64,000 nucleotides of DNA, taken from NCBI GenBank assembly GCA_001465935.1, contig LNKV01000027.1:496001-560000 (forward strand). The letters are read 5' to 3'. The position numbers were made by a program, and so were the translations under genes. Positions 48,301 to 60,551 of this stretch are shown in pieces. The notes beneath the pieces are model-generated. The model did not search any database. It saw nothing but the letters and a program-made list of their open reading frames with translations, and was not told the DNA's origin. Position 1 is the first letter of the stretch. Every line of letters starts with the position of its first letter. This DNA is from Clarireedia homoeocarpa (taxonomy: Eukaryota; Ascomycota; Leotiomycetes; Helotiales; Rutstroemiaceae).

Positions 48301-50593
48301 ATCTCACATTTGTAATTCAATTCCACTCCATTTTCAGACAGTTGTTTTTCCGAGTTGGGTGTCAAAATCTATAGTTAAGATGCAAAAATTTGGAGGCATC
48401 TGCGCCACAGGCAGATGACCGCCGGATAATACATCATTGTAAAACGTCTTGAAGATGCAAAATGCAGGGAACGAGTAACGTGGGAAGATACGAGTGCAAA
48501 GAGTGGATGACTGCTAATGCTCACAATAACTTCAATAGTTAGTTCTGGACTATGTCTTCGTACTGCTGTGTAACACGAATATTCGCTGTAGTCTAGGCTA
48601 CCATACGTATGCCGTACTCGGAAAGTTGTGAAGTGATAACTCAATTCTAACGATGTGTAGTCTTGCAGATCTCGAAAATATGAAACATGATGCTACTTGC
48701 ATACTGCAAGTCTTGTGTATTTGTGCAACGCATCGGCTATCATTTTCAATATTCCGGAACGATTGATCATGACGACGAATCGTGCGCATTTAAGACGGAG
48801 ATCCCGAATAGTATTTCAATCTGCACATCAACAATGTAACGCTGATTATCAGGTCGATAGAAACGCGACCGGACTTGCTACGCCGCGTGAATATTTTACA
48901 GCAAGCATTTTCAGAGCTGAAACTTCAACATGTAGAAACTTTTCGTTGTCTTGCTCCACGGAAAATACGGAAACGGTGCTGTGGATTAAAATTGATTTGA
49001 AAACTGTCGGAGAAGAGAAGAAGAAACCTGATGAGTTATCGTTTCATCGCAGGCTGAAAAGTTTGGGTCTAGGTGTAACTAGACCCTCCCGTCGCTGTGT
49101 AAACGATAGTTCGCGTTGCATAATTTTTTGATTCTGGTACACGCGGGGATGCGTGGAACTTGGAGATAGAGAAGTTTGGGGTTTAGGAGGACACTTCCAT
49201 CACGTTTGCAAAGTACTATCGACCTAGGGACTGAATCATTACGTTGAAATTCTTTGAAACGTAGAAGCGTAATCTGATGCGACTGCAGACCTACTAAGTG
49301 ACCTTACTCTGAGAGCGAGCAAGATTCTCATTGAGAGTCATGGGCTATGAATCATCCAGACACTCCGTGAGATTTTAGTCAGTAACAGACTTTTTGAGTT
49401 GTGATAGATAAATATATCTCTTGCAAACAGAATGGTTCATCCGGTGATGCACCGCTCGAAAGCCGGCTCTTGGTTAGTTAGGTGCTTGTGTTATATGTAT
49501 GTATGATCGTGCATTCGCATTCATACATTGAACAAATGAGGACACCGAATTTTCCCCCATGGCGAGCAGAAATTCTGTACCAGCCTTCATGCTTCTCACT
49601 CTAAATCGGGCGTTGAGCGCTGCATGATAGCACTTCATGAGAGCACTGTATGAGAGCACTGTATCACTCTAGCACTGTATCACTCTAGTTTCAACGTCGG
49701 CACATTCAATGTGAGAGAGTAGCCGACTTTCTGCAATCTGCTAAGTAAGTGATTTGAACTGCTGGTCTCATGAAGTGGTGATTTGATGGACTATCTTGTA
49801 GAGCACCGACGAAAAAGATGACGTAGGGGGCGTAAAGAGAATAAAAAACAGCCCGCATGAGGTTGACTTCTTGCGCATTCCCTTTTTAACCCAATAGCAT
49901 TACGAGGCGAGCCATTTCAGTATTCACCCCTGTTTCCCAAAGCTGGGGTTCATTGCATGAACTACTCGCACTCCACGAATGAGACAGTCTGTGGGTACGA
50001 TAATTATGCACGGCGCATGGTGGAATTGGTGACAGAAAATAGTTGTATGCTCAAAACGCTTGCTATCAACAAATGTCATTGCTGTGGTCACGCCAAGCCG
50101 CTCACGACGATGACCCATCTACAGATCCTAACCCCCTTCAGATCCACCTAAATGGTAGCGTAAAGCTGGGGGTAGCGTACGTGTGTATCATACGACTAAA
50201 CAAATAAAATCAATCCATGGATAATGCCCATCCTACCTACCTACTACCCTTGCTTGCCCTTTCTAGCCTCGTCCGGAGATCGGTCCATGGGGATCTGCTG
50301 GCCCTTCCCATAATCCTTCTTCATCAGTGTCGACCACGCACACTACCTCTCGAAAGTCCAACGGGTTTTGATCCCAGTGCTCACGATCCCCTATGGGAAT
50401 TCCAACTTCATGAGTCGGTTTGTCAATGCCTAATTGTTCGTGTACCAAGATGGTGCAAGGAAGTAGTAGGATAGACTGGCCTAGCTGTAGCGTTCCCGTT
50501 TCTCGAATAACTCGAAATCAATTCCAGGGCGGTCGATGGCATTGGCTAGCGTGAGACCCCCAGCACCCAGCACCAGCACCCCCGCCCGCACCC

Positions 50594-50699
50594 GCACCTA
50601 GCAACTAGCACCTAGCACCTAGCACCTAGCACCTAGCACCTAGCACCTAGCACCTAGCACCTAGCACCTAGCACCTAGCACCTAGCACCTAGCACCTAG
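50594..50699. repeat. (CTAGCAC)n heptanucleotide array
   Basis: About 15 near-perfect copies of a 7-bp unit (CTAGCAC = ACCTAGC rotated), preceded by CAGCACCC and CCGCAC variants. Confidence 0.95.
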
Positions 50700-51453
50700 A
50701 CGCAGCTAGCATACGCCTCCTGAACCCCCTACAATGAGTACCTTGAATGGGTGTTGCGCTTCTGCCATTTTGCTTTATGGAATGACCCTGTAACTTATCT
50801 CGAATTCTAGAAAAGATTACCTAGTTGTCACCCCTCTTTATCGGAGGTTTTTGTCACCGACCAAGCTCCACGAATGTTTCAACTCTTGAATACTTAATAC
50901 CAACCAATTACAGTCAAAATCTTGTAAGATTACCGTATCAGGTCACAACGAGATTTTGGATTAGCGCCATTGGTCCATCTAGGGGGCGGGTATGACTTCA
51001 CAATGAGGGACAAAATATCCTACACCGGGAACCCTCCGAGAGTCTAAGAAATTGATAAATTTGTCCTTCAAGTTACTTCAAGATACCATAATTCCAATTT
51101 CATACTGGAATTCTAGAAGCCTATCTGACAAAGTAATTGAGCCGCGAATTCCTTTCGGTAGACGGTAGACAGCCGGCCTAGCTGTCGAGCCGTTTATTCC
51201 TGCAATCACACCAAGTTTGAAGAGCCCTAGGGAGACATCCATATATAAAAGCTCTTTTGTCCCACAGATGATTTGATATTATTATTGATGTAGCATCGAG
51301 AAGTCGGAGGAATGGGGTGCGCACGATTTTTCCAGCAAATGGGAGTCGAAGGTTCTGCGCCACCAGCGATACAGGGGGGCAATGCTTACTTTTGGCGTTT
51401 TCAGAGACGAAAGCTTACAGCTTGGGCGGCAGGAAAACTTAAGGCCTACGGCT

Positions 51454-51560
51454 CGGCTGTAGTTCTATGTGTGGGCAGGGTTAGTAAGTAGGATCCCCTC
51501 ATCACTTCGCCCAGCACCAGCACACATCCTACTTACTAACCCTGCCCACACATACAGCCG
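51454..51560. repeat. Long inverted repeat (hairpin) with telomere-like arms
   Basis: Left arm 51454-51494 and right arm 51526-51560 are inverted copies: CGGCTGTA...TGTGTGGGCAGG and GTTAGTAAGTAGGAT on the left are matched by ATCCTACTTACTAAC and CCTGCCCACACATACAGCCG on the right. The only difference is a 6-base insertion (GTTCTA) in the left arm. The spacer is 31 bp. Confidence 0.9.
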
Positions 51561-51893
51561 AATGGTCGCTCGCTCGGCCCAAACAAGTGGAAAAGCAATG
51601 GTACTTAAAGGGATAAAGATTGTTAAGTGTCGAATATAAGATCAGATCACGAAAGAAAAATTATTGCTGTGCTCTACAGAGTTCATTCGAAAAGCTTCTT
51701 ATACTCGACATCAACAGTATCATAAAAAGAAGTTAACTCGAAAGTACGAAAATTCTTAGAATCTACGCTATCCCGAAATCTCTCCAAAATGCTCATCTGC
51801 GTTTAACTTCAAGATCGTGGTGGGTTGATACTTCGACACGACAGTGGACCACCTGCTCTAGCAAGCACTCAGCTAATATCCCTATCAGTCGCT

Positions 51894-52317
51894 ATGGAAT
51901 CAAATTTAACACTGGTGTTTGGATTGCTTGGAACCATCATCTCCGTAGCGGGTATAGCTATAGCCTCGTTCAGTGGCCCACGAAACTTCATTAGAAGAGG
52001 TTAGCTTGATCTGTCGTCCACTACCCGAAATGTTTAAACGTTTGGGCTGATCTTATGCTGATGCGCTTCAATCACCAGCTGTTCGAAGATTGCAACACTT
52101 TTTTCAAAGGGCTCCTCCGCGAGCAATCGAATTTCCTCGCCTCATTTCAAATGGGATTTCTGTAACTCCTCGATTCGATCATGGCGGACGACCTGGATTA
52201 ATCGTGGCGGAAGAGATACGACTTACAAGATGGCGATCAATCTACTACCCGAATATGTTGAGAACGGAAATTCCTGACCAAGACTCAGACTGGAGTAGAA
52301 TTGCTGGTATAATATGA
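51894..52317 (+). CDS. Small two-exon single-pass membrane protein of unknown family
   Basis: Exons 51894-51999 and 52079-52317 with a 79-nt intron (GTTAGC donor, ATCACCAG acceptor, phase 1) encode 114 residues. The ATG starts MESNLTLVFGLLGTIISVAGIAIASFSGP, a single hydrophobic helix at about residues 4-25 without a clear cleavage site, followed by a basic turn (RNFIRRAVRR) and a soluble part with FPRLISNGISVTP and EEIRLTRWRS. No domain is recognised. A diverged copy lies at 35731-36075 with the same intron position and phase. Conservation of reading frame and splice sites argues for a real gene, but expression is unproven. Confidence 0.6.
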
Positions 52318-54855
52318 GAAGGATATTTTGACACTGAAGGGAACGGAGGCAAATATATAAATAGATAGCAGCAGTCTATGTATGTCGGGCATAGGTCATG
52401 GCGACTTGAGACCTATTCAGAGAGGTTTCGCAAGCGTATTACTTTACAAGTTAAGACGAGAAAATTTGCTTTAAGCAGACGTGATGTCCCGGTCTGTAAA
52501 GTGAGGCCTGAAATGTATACAAAAGCAAAAGACGACGTAGAACATCTTGAATCCATTTGAAAAGTCATGGTGCTTCATGGTACTTCCTAGCACATGCAAA
52601 CATCTACTCGAGATCAACGTCTGTGTCACGTCAGATTGCGGGGCAAGGTTATATAAGGCTAACCCAATAGAACTAACTTATGTAGTCTGACCTCTATGTA
52701 GAAAAAAATGTCTCGTTTGTCAGCAAGATTATTGGTATTTAATAACTAATTGCAGTTAGTCTGCGAATGGGACGTTTTTTCCCTCTCAGATCCGAAGCTC
52801 TGACCACGCGATGATCTGCGTCTCTAGGGCTGAAGTTGTGGCTGGGATATTTCATTGTCTACTCGATCGCAATCAAAGCCGACTGCCTGTCGAAGCTATT
52901 GTTACATAACGCAGCAAGCTCCCTCCATGACCGTAACCAGAAAACTCGGTATGAGATCCTGTCACGTACATAAAGGAGCAGAGAGGTAGCATAATTTGGC
53001 AGTTGGTGAAGTCAAATTTTCGGCATTGTTGCGAATGTTCTGTGCCACCAAAGTCAACGAAATCATTTCTGTTCATTTCTCCCTGTCAAGTGCGCCTCCA
53101 CGACGGACGCACAACTCGCTGTGTTTGCAATATCCATCGGTAGTACATCAAAATTCTAGAATGCCAGAAATCCGGATGCAAAAGACTGCCTTACTCTGGT
53201 CTGCCTTACCGTTGGTTCAAAATACAATTCAGTTGAATGGGTACTAAATGAGGCGATTCGGCACCCAATCACCTATTCGTAACGCGGCCGGCTCCGGAAT
53301 ATTGACTAACAGCTAGAAAGGGCAGCTCAGTCTCGAGGCAACACTGGATACGTAATCGATGCAATTCTACGTGATGAGTATAGCATTAGGTAGGATTGAC
53401 TATCCGCGAGGAAATTTTCTAGTAGAAATGATCGCGTTCCCTCTCACACTTGGTTTCCAAAACTCGTAGCATATCACACCCCCTTGGTCCCTACTACCAA
53501 TTACTAGCATCTCACTAAAAATAAAGTGGAGAAGTCGCTAGTGGCAGCTAAGGGATAATTCTTAATTGTACCACAACCCTAACTAACCTCAACCCCCCAA
53601 ATCCAACATATAACCTTACCAATCGCTCACTCCCCCTCATTAATCTCCTCACTAACATATTATCGGATAAGGTCAATCACTCCTGTACAGGCTACAGGAG
53701 CACTACAGGAGTGATTCCTAACCATTGTATCACCCCTTACGGGAGGGCCCTCAATACCCTTATGCCTATTTAACCTTTCACTTACCCTTCTATCCACATC
53801 CTATCCCCAGCTCTAATGTAATACTCTAGTTATATATCTGATAAGTCTAGTCTAGTCTAATCTAGTTCACCTTTCTAAACAAAGAACTATGTAGGCGAAT
53901 AACCTGATAACTAAATGAACAAGTATATATAGACTTATTCAACTAAATACAAATACTAAACAGGCTAATAATCAAGTAGACCAATTTCCAAATGGACTGA
54001 CTTCTAATTTTCACTCTTGAAAGCAGATCAACTCCCCTTCCTCAAGTAGAACAATCCTAAGTTCCTAGCTCCCACGAACTTTCTAGCCTCTTCTCCCTCA
54101 CCGGGCTCCCTAAAGTATATAAATAATAGATATACTATATATATCTATCAAGCTACCTATCAACCTACATCTACATCTACACCTATCTATCTACTCTATA
54201 CCTCTATACACACTCATCCACAACATCAAAACCCTCCACATTTACATACATATATTCAATTTCAAATCTACAAAACATACAACCCAACATAACCCATCTA
54301 CATTTGTATATTTGTACACTATACTATATAATAACTTCCTCACATCACCCATATACTTTATCTACCTACACTACACTCCATTACACTACACTACACCCAT
54401 CCATCCACCCACATCCATCCACCCATCAATCAATCAACCATCTATCTCGCCTTCCGTAACCATACCACAACAACACAACACCACAACAGCACAACAACAC
54501 AACACCATAACATCATCAACACAACATCAAATCAAATCACATCAAATCACATCTATACTCCTAATTATAATCTAAATCGTGATTTCATCGTATATACTAC
54601 ATCCCATCCCATGCTACCACATACTAGCATATCCAGCAGTCATACCGCACAAGTTGCAACAAAACCCATTTTCAAGTCAAGCAGTCAGTCAGTCAGTCTC
54701 GGCCAGAGAACTAACCTTTCATATCATATCATGCCATATCATACCATTCCATACCAATGCTAATGCTATCTATCTATACATACATAACACGGCATAGCAT
54801 GCATCAATTTACTCGTCCACTCGTCCAGTCATCCCATCTCATCAAATCCACAAGT
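52318..54855. other. Gene-poor stretch and 3' flank of the deubiquitinase gene
   Basis: 2.5 kb without a supported gene. The right part (53500-54850) is A/C/T-rich and low in G, with CATCCAC, ACAACAC and ATCAAATCAC short repeats. A small hairpin lies at 53675-53716. Confidence 0.5.
53675..53716. repeat. 13-bp perfect hairpin
   Basis: AATCACTCCTGTA at 53675-53687 and its reverse complement at 53704-53716; the 16-bp loop holds a further TACAGGAG copy. Confidence 0.8.
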
Positions 54856-57800
54856 CTAGTCTAATCCTCCCGCACCCTTCAACCCCTCCCCCTCCTCAAC
54901 ATGTATCTCCTTCACCAATTCCTCCTCCTCTATTTCTCGTCCCTTCTCCTCTCTCGCTCCCCCTACAACCCCAACCTCAACCCCTCCAATATCAAAATCC
55001 CCCTCCCTCCCCGTTCCTAACCCCACCCCCATCAACCCCAAATCCCCTGCTTCAACTGGCATCTCACAATCTGGCACTTCCAACCCCTGATCAACCCATT
55101 CCCCTCCATCATCCCCCACCGCGACTGCATCATCAAAGTCCCTCCTCCTATCCTCCATACTCCCCGCACTAACATCCGAACCATGCTGCACGCCATCACT
55201 AAGCCCATCCAACGAGGGATCATATGACGCGCCGACCTCTGATCCCCTTCTTGAAACAAATCCATTATTTGCGCCCAACGCGGAAAAATCCCACGACGGA
55301 ATCAACGCATCATTAGCATTTGAGTTTCCCAACCCCATCGCCATATCAATCCCCTCATCCCCCTCAATACTCGCTCTCACATTACCCCCTTCCAATAAGG
55401 GCATCGCATCATCACCATCCGCATCCAAATCTGCATAAGCCGGCGGCGGTAACCCTTCATCATCGTCCTCATCATCAAGGGCCGAGCGATTTAGAGTCCT
55501 CGTCACCCGCTCGCCAGCCGCCGAACCACGATCGGGATGCGGACGAGGGAGAGCTGCTCCGACTCCTGTCAAGACGCTCGACGACCCAGTTAGGGAGGAG
55601 TTTCCGACGAGCCGCCGGTCTTCCCCCGAATCGTCATCATCTGAGGGAGGATTTTCGAACGATGTCACGATCTCTTGGAGATTTTTGCCACCGAGAGGTT
55701 CGGCCGATCGACGCCGGTAGAACAGGAGGTAGGCGCTTGGAGAGACAATTCGGGCTGTGTCCTTTTGTTTGGAGACAGTTGCATCTAGAAACGTAAGCTT
55801 TGGCCATTTGTAAGAAAGTACTGTACTCACCATTGTATTCATACCACTGGCCATCGACAAAGTTCTTTGCGAAAGCCGTGTAATGCCCACCACCGAGACC
55901 ACCCCAATGATCATCAACAGCAATAAGATCATAAATCTCATCTTTGCCATCCTGAGTTTCTAGGACTCTCGTACTAAGGTCAAGTCCCTCAATGGGGAAT
56001 TCAACAAGAACATCGATCTTATCCCTTCTAAACCCACCCGAGCTGAAACGCTTCAGATGCATGATGAGAATATCTGGAGTTTTCCAAAGCTCAAACTTCT
56101 TACTTGCTCTTCGATGCTCTTTACATCTTGGGCAATACCAGGTATCCATTTCCGAAAGTATTTCTTCTTTACCGAATTCATCAAGACAATCATCAAGGGT
56201 TATACCATTCGTCCGTCGCATGGCGCGCTCCTTGCGTTTTGTTGTGAGTTCTTGGTCGACTAGTATTTGGCAGTGAGTATAGGTGGGGCCACTCTCTTTG
56301 TTTTCATCATCAAAGAATAGATGCCAACCCTCTGCTGTCCAATCTACAACGATACCTTCACCGGGTCGAATTAAGGGACCCTCATCAGGAGTATCTTGTT
56401 CAGCATCTTCCTTTTGTCGCTGTTTGCGAGCAGCTCGGGCGCCCTTTTTGGAATAGGTTTTCATGCGAGAGTAACGACGTTTCTTTCCATTTGCAGCTTT
56501 GTGTCCGCCACGATGTCTAGCAGGTGTGGGCTGATTTCATTTAGCAGGTGACACAAACAAACGAACGGGAAGAGCCTCAGAACGTATGAGATGGTAAATG
56601 AAAAACTTACCTTAATCTGAGAATGAACATAATTACTCTGATCATCACTACTGACATCTTCATCCGTCACATCTTCCCCATCTGGTTTTGGTGCTTCATA
56701 ATTAGGGTATTCGCCTCCTTTTGTTGATGAATTAGACGATCTGCTGTCCTCGGACCCAGCACGGCTATTCCTCGCCTCAGAGCCATAGGATGATTCCTCA
56801 TCATTTGATTCAGGCTCTGGAGGGTTTCTGGATGCTAAGGTAGGATAAGCTTTATCATCATCGACGATGCTCCAGCCTGTAGGCACTGGCTCTCTGGTAG
56901 AGAAATAGCAAAGCTCGAAAAGATTTTGTAAAGCTGGCGGTACATAAACCTTAGGGTCTATGAATGTCGGTCGTCGCGAATTGAAGGAGCCCACAGGCCG
57001 GCTAAGACAAATCAGTATGAATACTTATAATAATGGATAAAGAACTTACATTGATTGGGGTTCGGAAGATTTCGATTCCGTATTGGCATCTTTCATTTGT
57101 ACATCAACAATGCCATCCTCCTCACCATCCAACGAGTTAGCAACAACTTTACCCTCTCCAGAAGAATCCGCATCCGAAGCTGTAGTAACAACCATGTCCG
57201 GCTCAGTACTCTCGGTAGCACTCGCGGGATCCTCTTCTTCGTAGAATTCACTAAATAAATTAGATTTGGTAAACGTTGAGACCTTTTCTAAGAGTTTCCT
57301 CTTGATAAGATCTTCATTTGCAGCCTACATAAACGTTAGACATGGCAGAGCAATTAGAGCAAAATACACACCTCTCGAGGTGTGAGAATAATGAAATGAG
57401 GCACAGCCGCTACAGCCCACGGTTTCTTGCTCCTCGCGTTATTTTGACTTGGTTTGCGATAAAACACAGGCACCAACATCTTTTCACATGCCGGAGAATC
57501 CCAATGTGGGAGTTCAGCTTCAGAGTCGTTAGAACCAAATGATACCGTGCTTTTTTGCTTCTTAACCTTGGGCGGTACTGGCCAGTTGGTAGGTTTCGCT
57601 TCCAATTCGTAAATGGCAAGAACATCGTTGGTTTGAATTGACTCGGAAGCCGTATCGGCGTCTTCCAAAAATTTGTAGAATTTCTGCTTAAACTCCTCCG
57701 CAATCATCAACCGCTCTACAGGAACTCCGACTCTCTTGCTGACAAACTCCTTCATGGCCTTTATGCTTGCATTTTTGTTGATGTCGACGACAATCTGAAC

Positions 57801-60551
57801 AGGTTTGTCACTCAGAGGAAAGTAGAAGACGGTATGACTCCAACTATTCTCTATCGGCAACTGTAATGTTAAGTTGTTGAACGGATCGAAAGTAATGCTG
57901 ACTTTATCGCAAACAGGGCAAACGAGCGTAGATTTGTACATTCCGGTGAATAAATCAGCAATTACAGAATCATCTCGTTGTTTCGTGATGCTCCAGACTT
58001 TAGCTGCCATCTCTCTGATTGCTTCCGGATTTGAGATCATCTCATCAGTTGAATCTGGTTTCTCAATATATGGCTTCTTCTTAACACGACTAAGATCTTC
58101 TTGTAATCCATCCAGTAGGAAACCGAGAAATTCTTGAGAATCTTGTTGACCGTATCCAGAAAACGAAGGGGCAAATCTGCCAACAGTGCTCTTAAAATTG
58201 CGAGGTGTTACTGAAGCATTTGCAGGTTCCTTGTAAATGTCCTTCAACAGATTTGCATACGCTTTTGCTACCTGACCACCATGGCCGAGTACATTCTGCT
58301 CATTGATCTCCGGTTGCCAGGCATCGCTTAGGAAATACTTGGTTAATTCCTCCACACTTCGGACACACTGAAGCGCAGAGTTCATATAACACGTGTTGCC
58401 GAGATTGCTTAGTCCAACAGTTCCAGGAACTCTCCCGTTCTTCCCACTTCGATTAGTGGAACGAAGATTGTAGCCTGATGGAGCAGGACTGCTACGACCA
58501 CTGTTGTTCTGACTGCTGGCAATAAAACTCGAATTACCCTTGCGAGCAACACCATTGGTTTTAGCAGATGCAGAGGTATTATGCGACACAAAAATCTTGC
58601 CTTCAATATGTTCATCAAGAACAAGTGCTTGGTCATCACCAAGACCCACAAATGCTAAATCCCGGTGGCCATCGTAATTGTCGTGAGTTGTCGAGTCTTT
58701 GTAATCGACAAGTTCTCTCTCACGACCGGTTTCTAATTTGATGAATTCATTTACATCCAAGAGAAGCTTCTTCCATGTATCTTGGACCTCCGACGTCGTT
58801 GTATTAACATTGACGCTGACCCCAGCAGCCGGGGATCCCGGTCTAGAAGCAGGTGGAGTAGAATTTCCAGCTGGTACTGGCGTAGGGACCTGGTCCGCAG
58901 CTGGTTGAGATCTCGGTACTCTCCATACCTGCACTTTATTTTCCATGGGTATGTTCGCCGACTTCTTCATCTTTACCAGGAAATCATGAAACTTGGCCGA
59001 TCTGCTCATTACAAAGACCGGGGCATCTGGGTTTTTCGATTTTGTGGCCGCATCCAATTTATTGCTCTGTTCGGACCAAACTCGATGGACTGCAAAAACT
59101 GGAGGATGAAATTCGTACTGAATATTTGGGATTCCATCCTTTTCTGGGTTCGTGTTGTGTGCCAATCTTTCAATTGCTCTTGCGTCCGGGTTTAAACCAT
59201 ACCACGATAGAAGAAGAGACCATGCGTCCTCTGGGAGCAACTCAAAATCAGTCTCCCCAGTACCATGTCTCAGCTGAACAAAATCTTTGCCCTCTGCATC
59301 GTGAATGACGCGCGAAATGATGTCGGAATTATCGATAGGACCAATCTCGCCGTCGGTGTCTTCTTTGCTCTTCGCCCCAGACCCTTTACTTGTGAATTTG
59401 CTGTACCATTTCTTTGATACCAAGAATCGTTTGTCTCCTTCGGCTGCTTGCTTTTCATCGGCAGCTTCACGTAGGGTCGTCACGGTCTTAATTTGCACAT
59501 CGTAGGAAGGGAGTTCATCTGCTTTGGAGATATCAGTAAGCTGCAATAAAGTCGAAGCACTCGAGGATTGTGGCATACCAGCTGAGGGGTTATTTTCTGT
59601 TGTAGGTGCCGGGGTATCACTGGTTTCTGTTGTTGGTTCGTCTCGTAACATATCCACCGACGTCGCCCTTGCCGCTACAGGGACTGCGGTATCATCTACT
59701 TTCAAGGGTACCGTTTCTTGGGAATCGTCATTAGGTACTGTAATCATATCGACGTCCTCTTTCTGGCTTGCAGATGCGTCATGCTCCAAATCCGAGGCCG
59801 GTCGTTTCAGTGGTGACGATGACCTCGGCGGCACATCTTCTGCACCCCCCATAATTCCTCTCTGATTAAATGAACGTCTAGGGGATTTGCTTCTTGAGCT
59901 CACGTCGATCGGTTCCGAAGGAAAACGTCGTCGATTAAAATTGTTCGGGATGTCCCCACTTCTATCGCTGTCTATCGATAGGCCTGCGTATGCGGCACTT
60001 GGTGAACTGGCGGCGGAAGAAATGTAATCTGCAGCCGATAGGGTCGTGGAGGATTGGAGGTGTGGAGGTAGAGTATGTGGAGGAAGTGACTCGGTACGAT
60101 GGAATTCTTGTGCGGTGGTATCGAAGAGTGGCAGATCAGTGGGTGATTGAGATTCGCGATCTTCTACTGATGTTAGGGGAATATCAGGACCTCTATCTGT
60201 GCCTTGACCTGATATATGCTGCGGGGAAAGCTTTCTTTTCTTTGCGGAAGACGTCGTGAATGCGAGCAGCCCGGTGCTGCTCTAAAATCGGCGAGAGGGT
60301 ATCTAGGTGAGAAAGTGGCAGAAGGAGAGGGAGAAGGAGAAGGAGAAGTAGGAAAGCCGTGGGAAATGGGTAGGAAATTCGTGATCATGAATGGACAGGT
60401 CCCTGCGGTTGGACGGGACGTAGGCGCTCGTACTTCTATTTTAATGCGATTGCGATTGCGACTGCAACTTTGATTGTGAAAGGCTGTAAGAGACAGACCG
60501 ACGGGGCAGGCAACATGAAAAAATGTGAAGAGTTACCTCAGTATATATCAT
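54856..60551 (-). CDS. Ubiquitin-specific protease, Ubp12/USP4-11-15 type
   Basis: Exons on the minus strand are (60551-60537, tentative), 60281-57372, 57324-57050, 57001-56611, 56530-55831 and 55784-54856, with introns of 47, 48, 80 and 46 nt. With the tentative first exon (MIYTE) the product is 1739 residues; without it the first in-frame ATG is at 59852 (1591 residues), but the frame is open 143 codons further upstream and reads like protein. A DUSP domain (KKWYSKFTSKG) and a ubiquitin-like domain precede the USP core. Cys box GLSNLGNTCYMNSALQC has Cys636; CPVCDKVS and YCPRCKEH are the zinc-ribbon cysteines; His box GGHYTAF has His1413; the triad Asp of WYEYND (1431) is encoded across the last intron. 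An acidic tail of about 270 residues follows. It should cleave ubiquitin conjugates. All catalytic residues are intact. Confidence 0.92.

Larger units (their letters stand above)
48301..51893. other. Gene-poor stretch
   Basis: 3.6 kb with no supported gene. It holds a GAGAGCACTGTAT/CACTCTAG short tandem repeat near 49635-49690, a 7-bp array at 50594-50699 and a long inverted repeat at 51454-51560. Open frames up to 144 codons (48697-49131) lack domains and proper starts. Confidence 0.5.

Noticed and set aside
48697..49131. 144-codon plus-strand frame downstream of the giant gene
   Set aside because: The frame starts at TTG, its first ATG is 24 codons in, and no domain or homologous pattern was recognised.
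50594..50699. Regular short repeat considered as CRISPR or telomeric DNA
   Set aside because: The units are contiguous 7-mers without spacers, and the unit is not TTAGGG; in a eukaryote this is an ordinary minisatellite.
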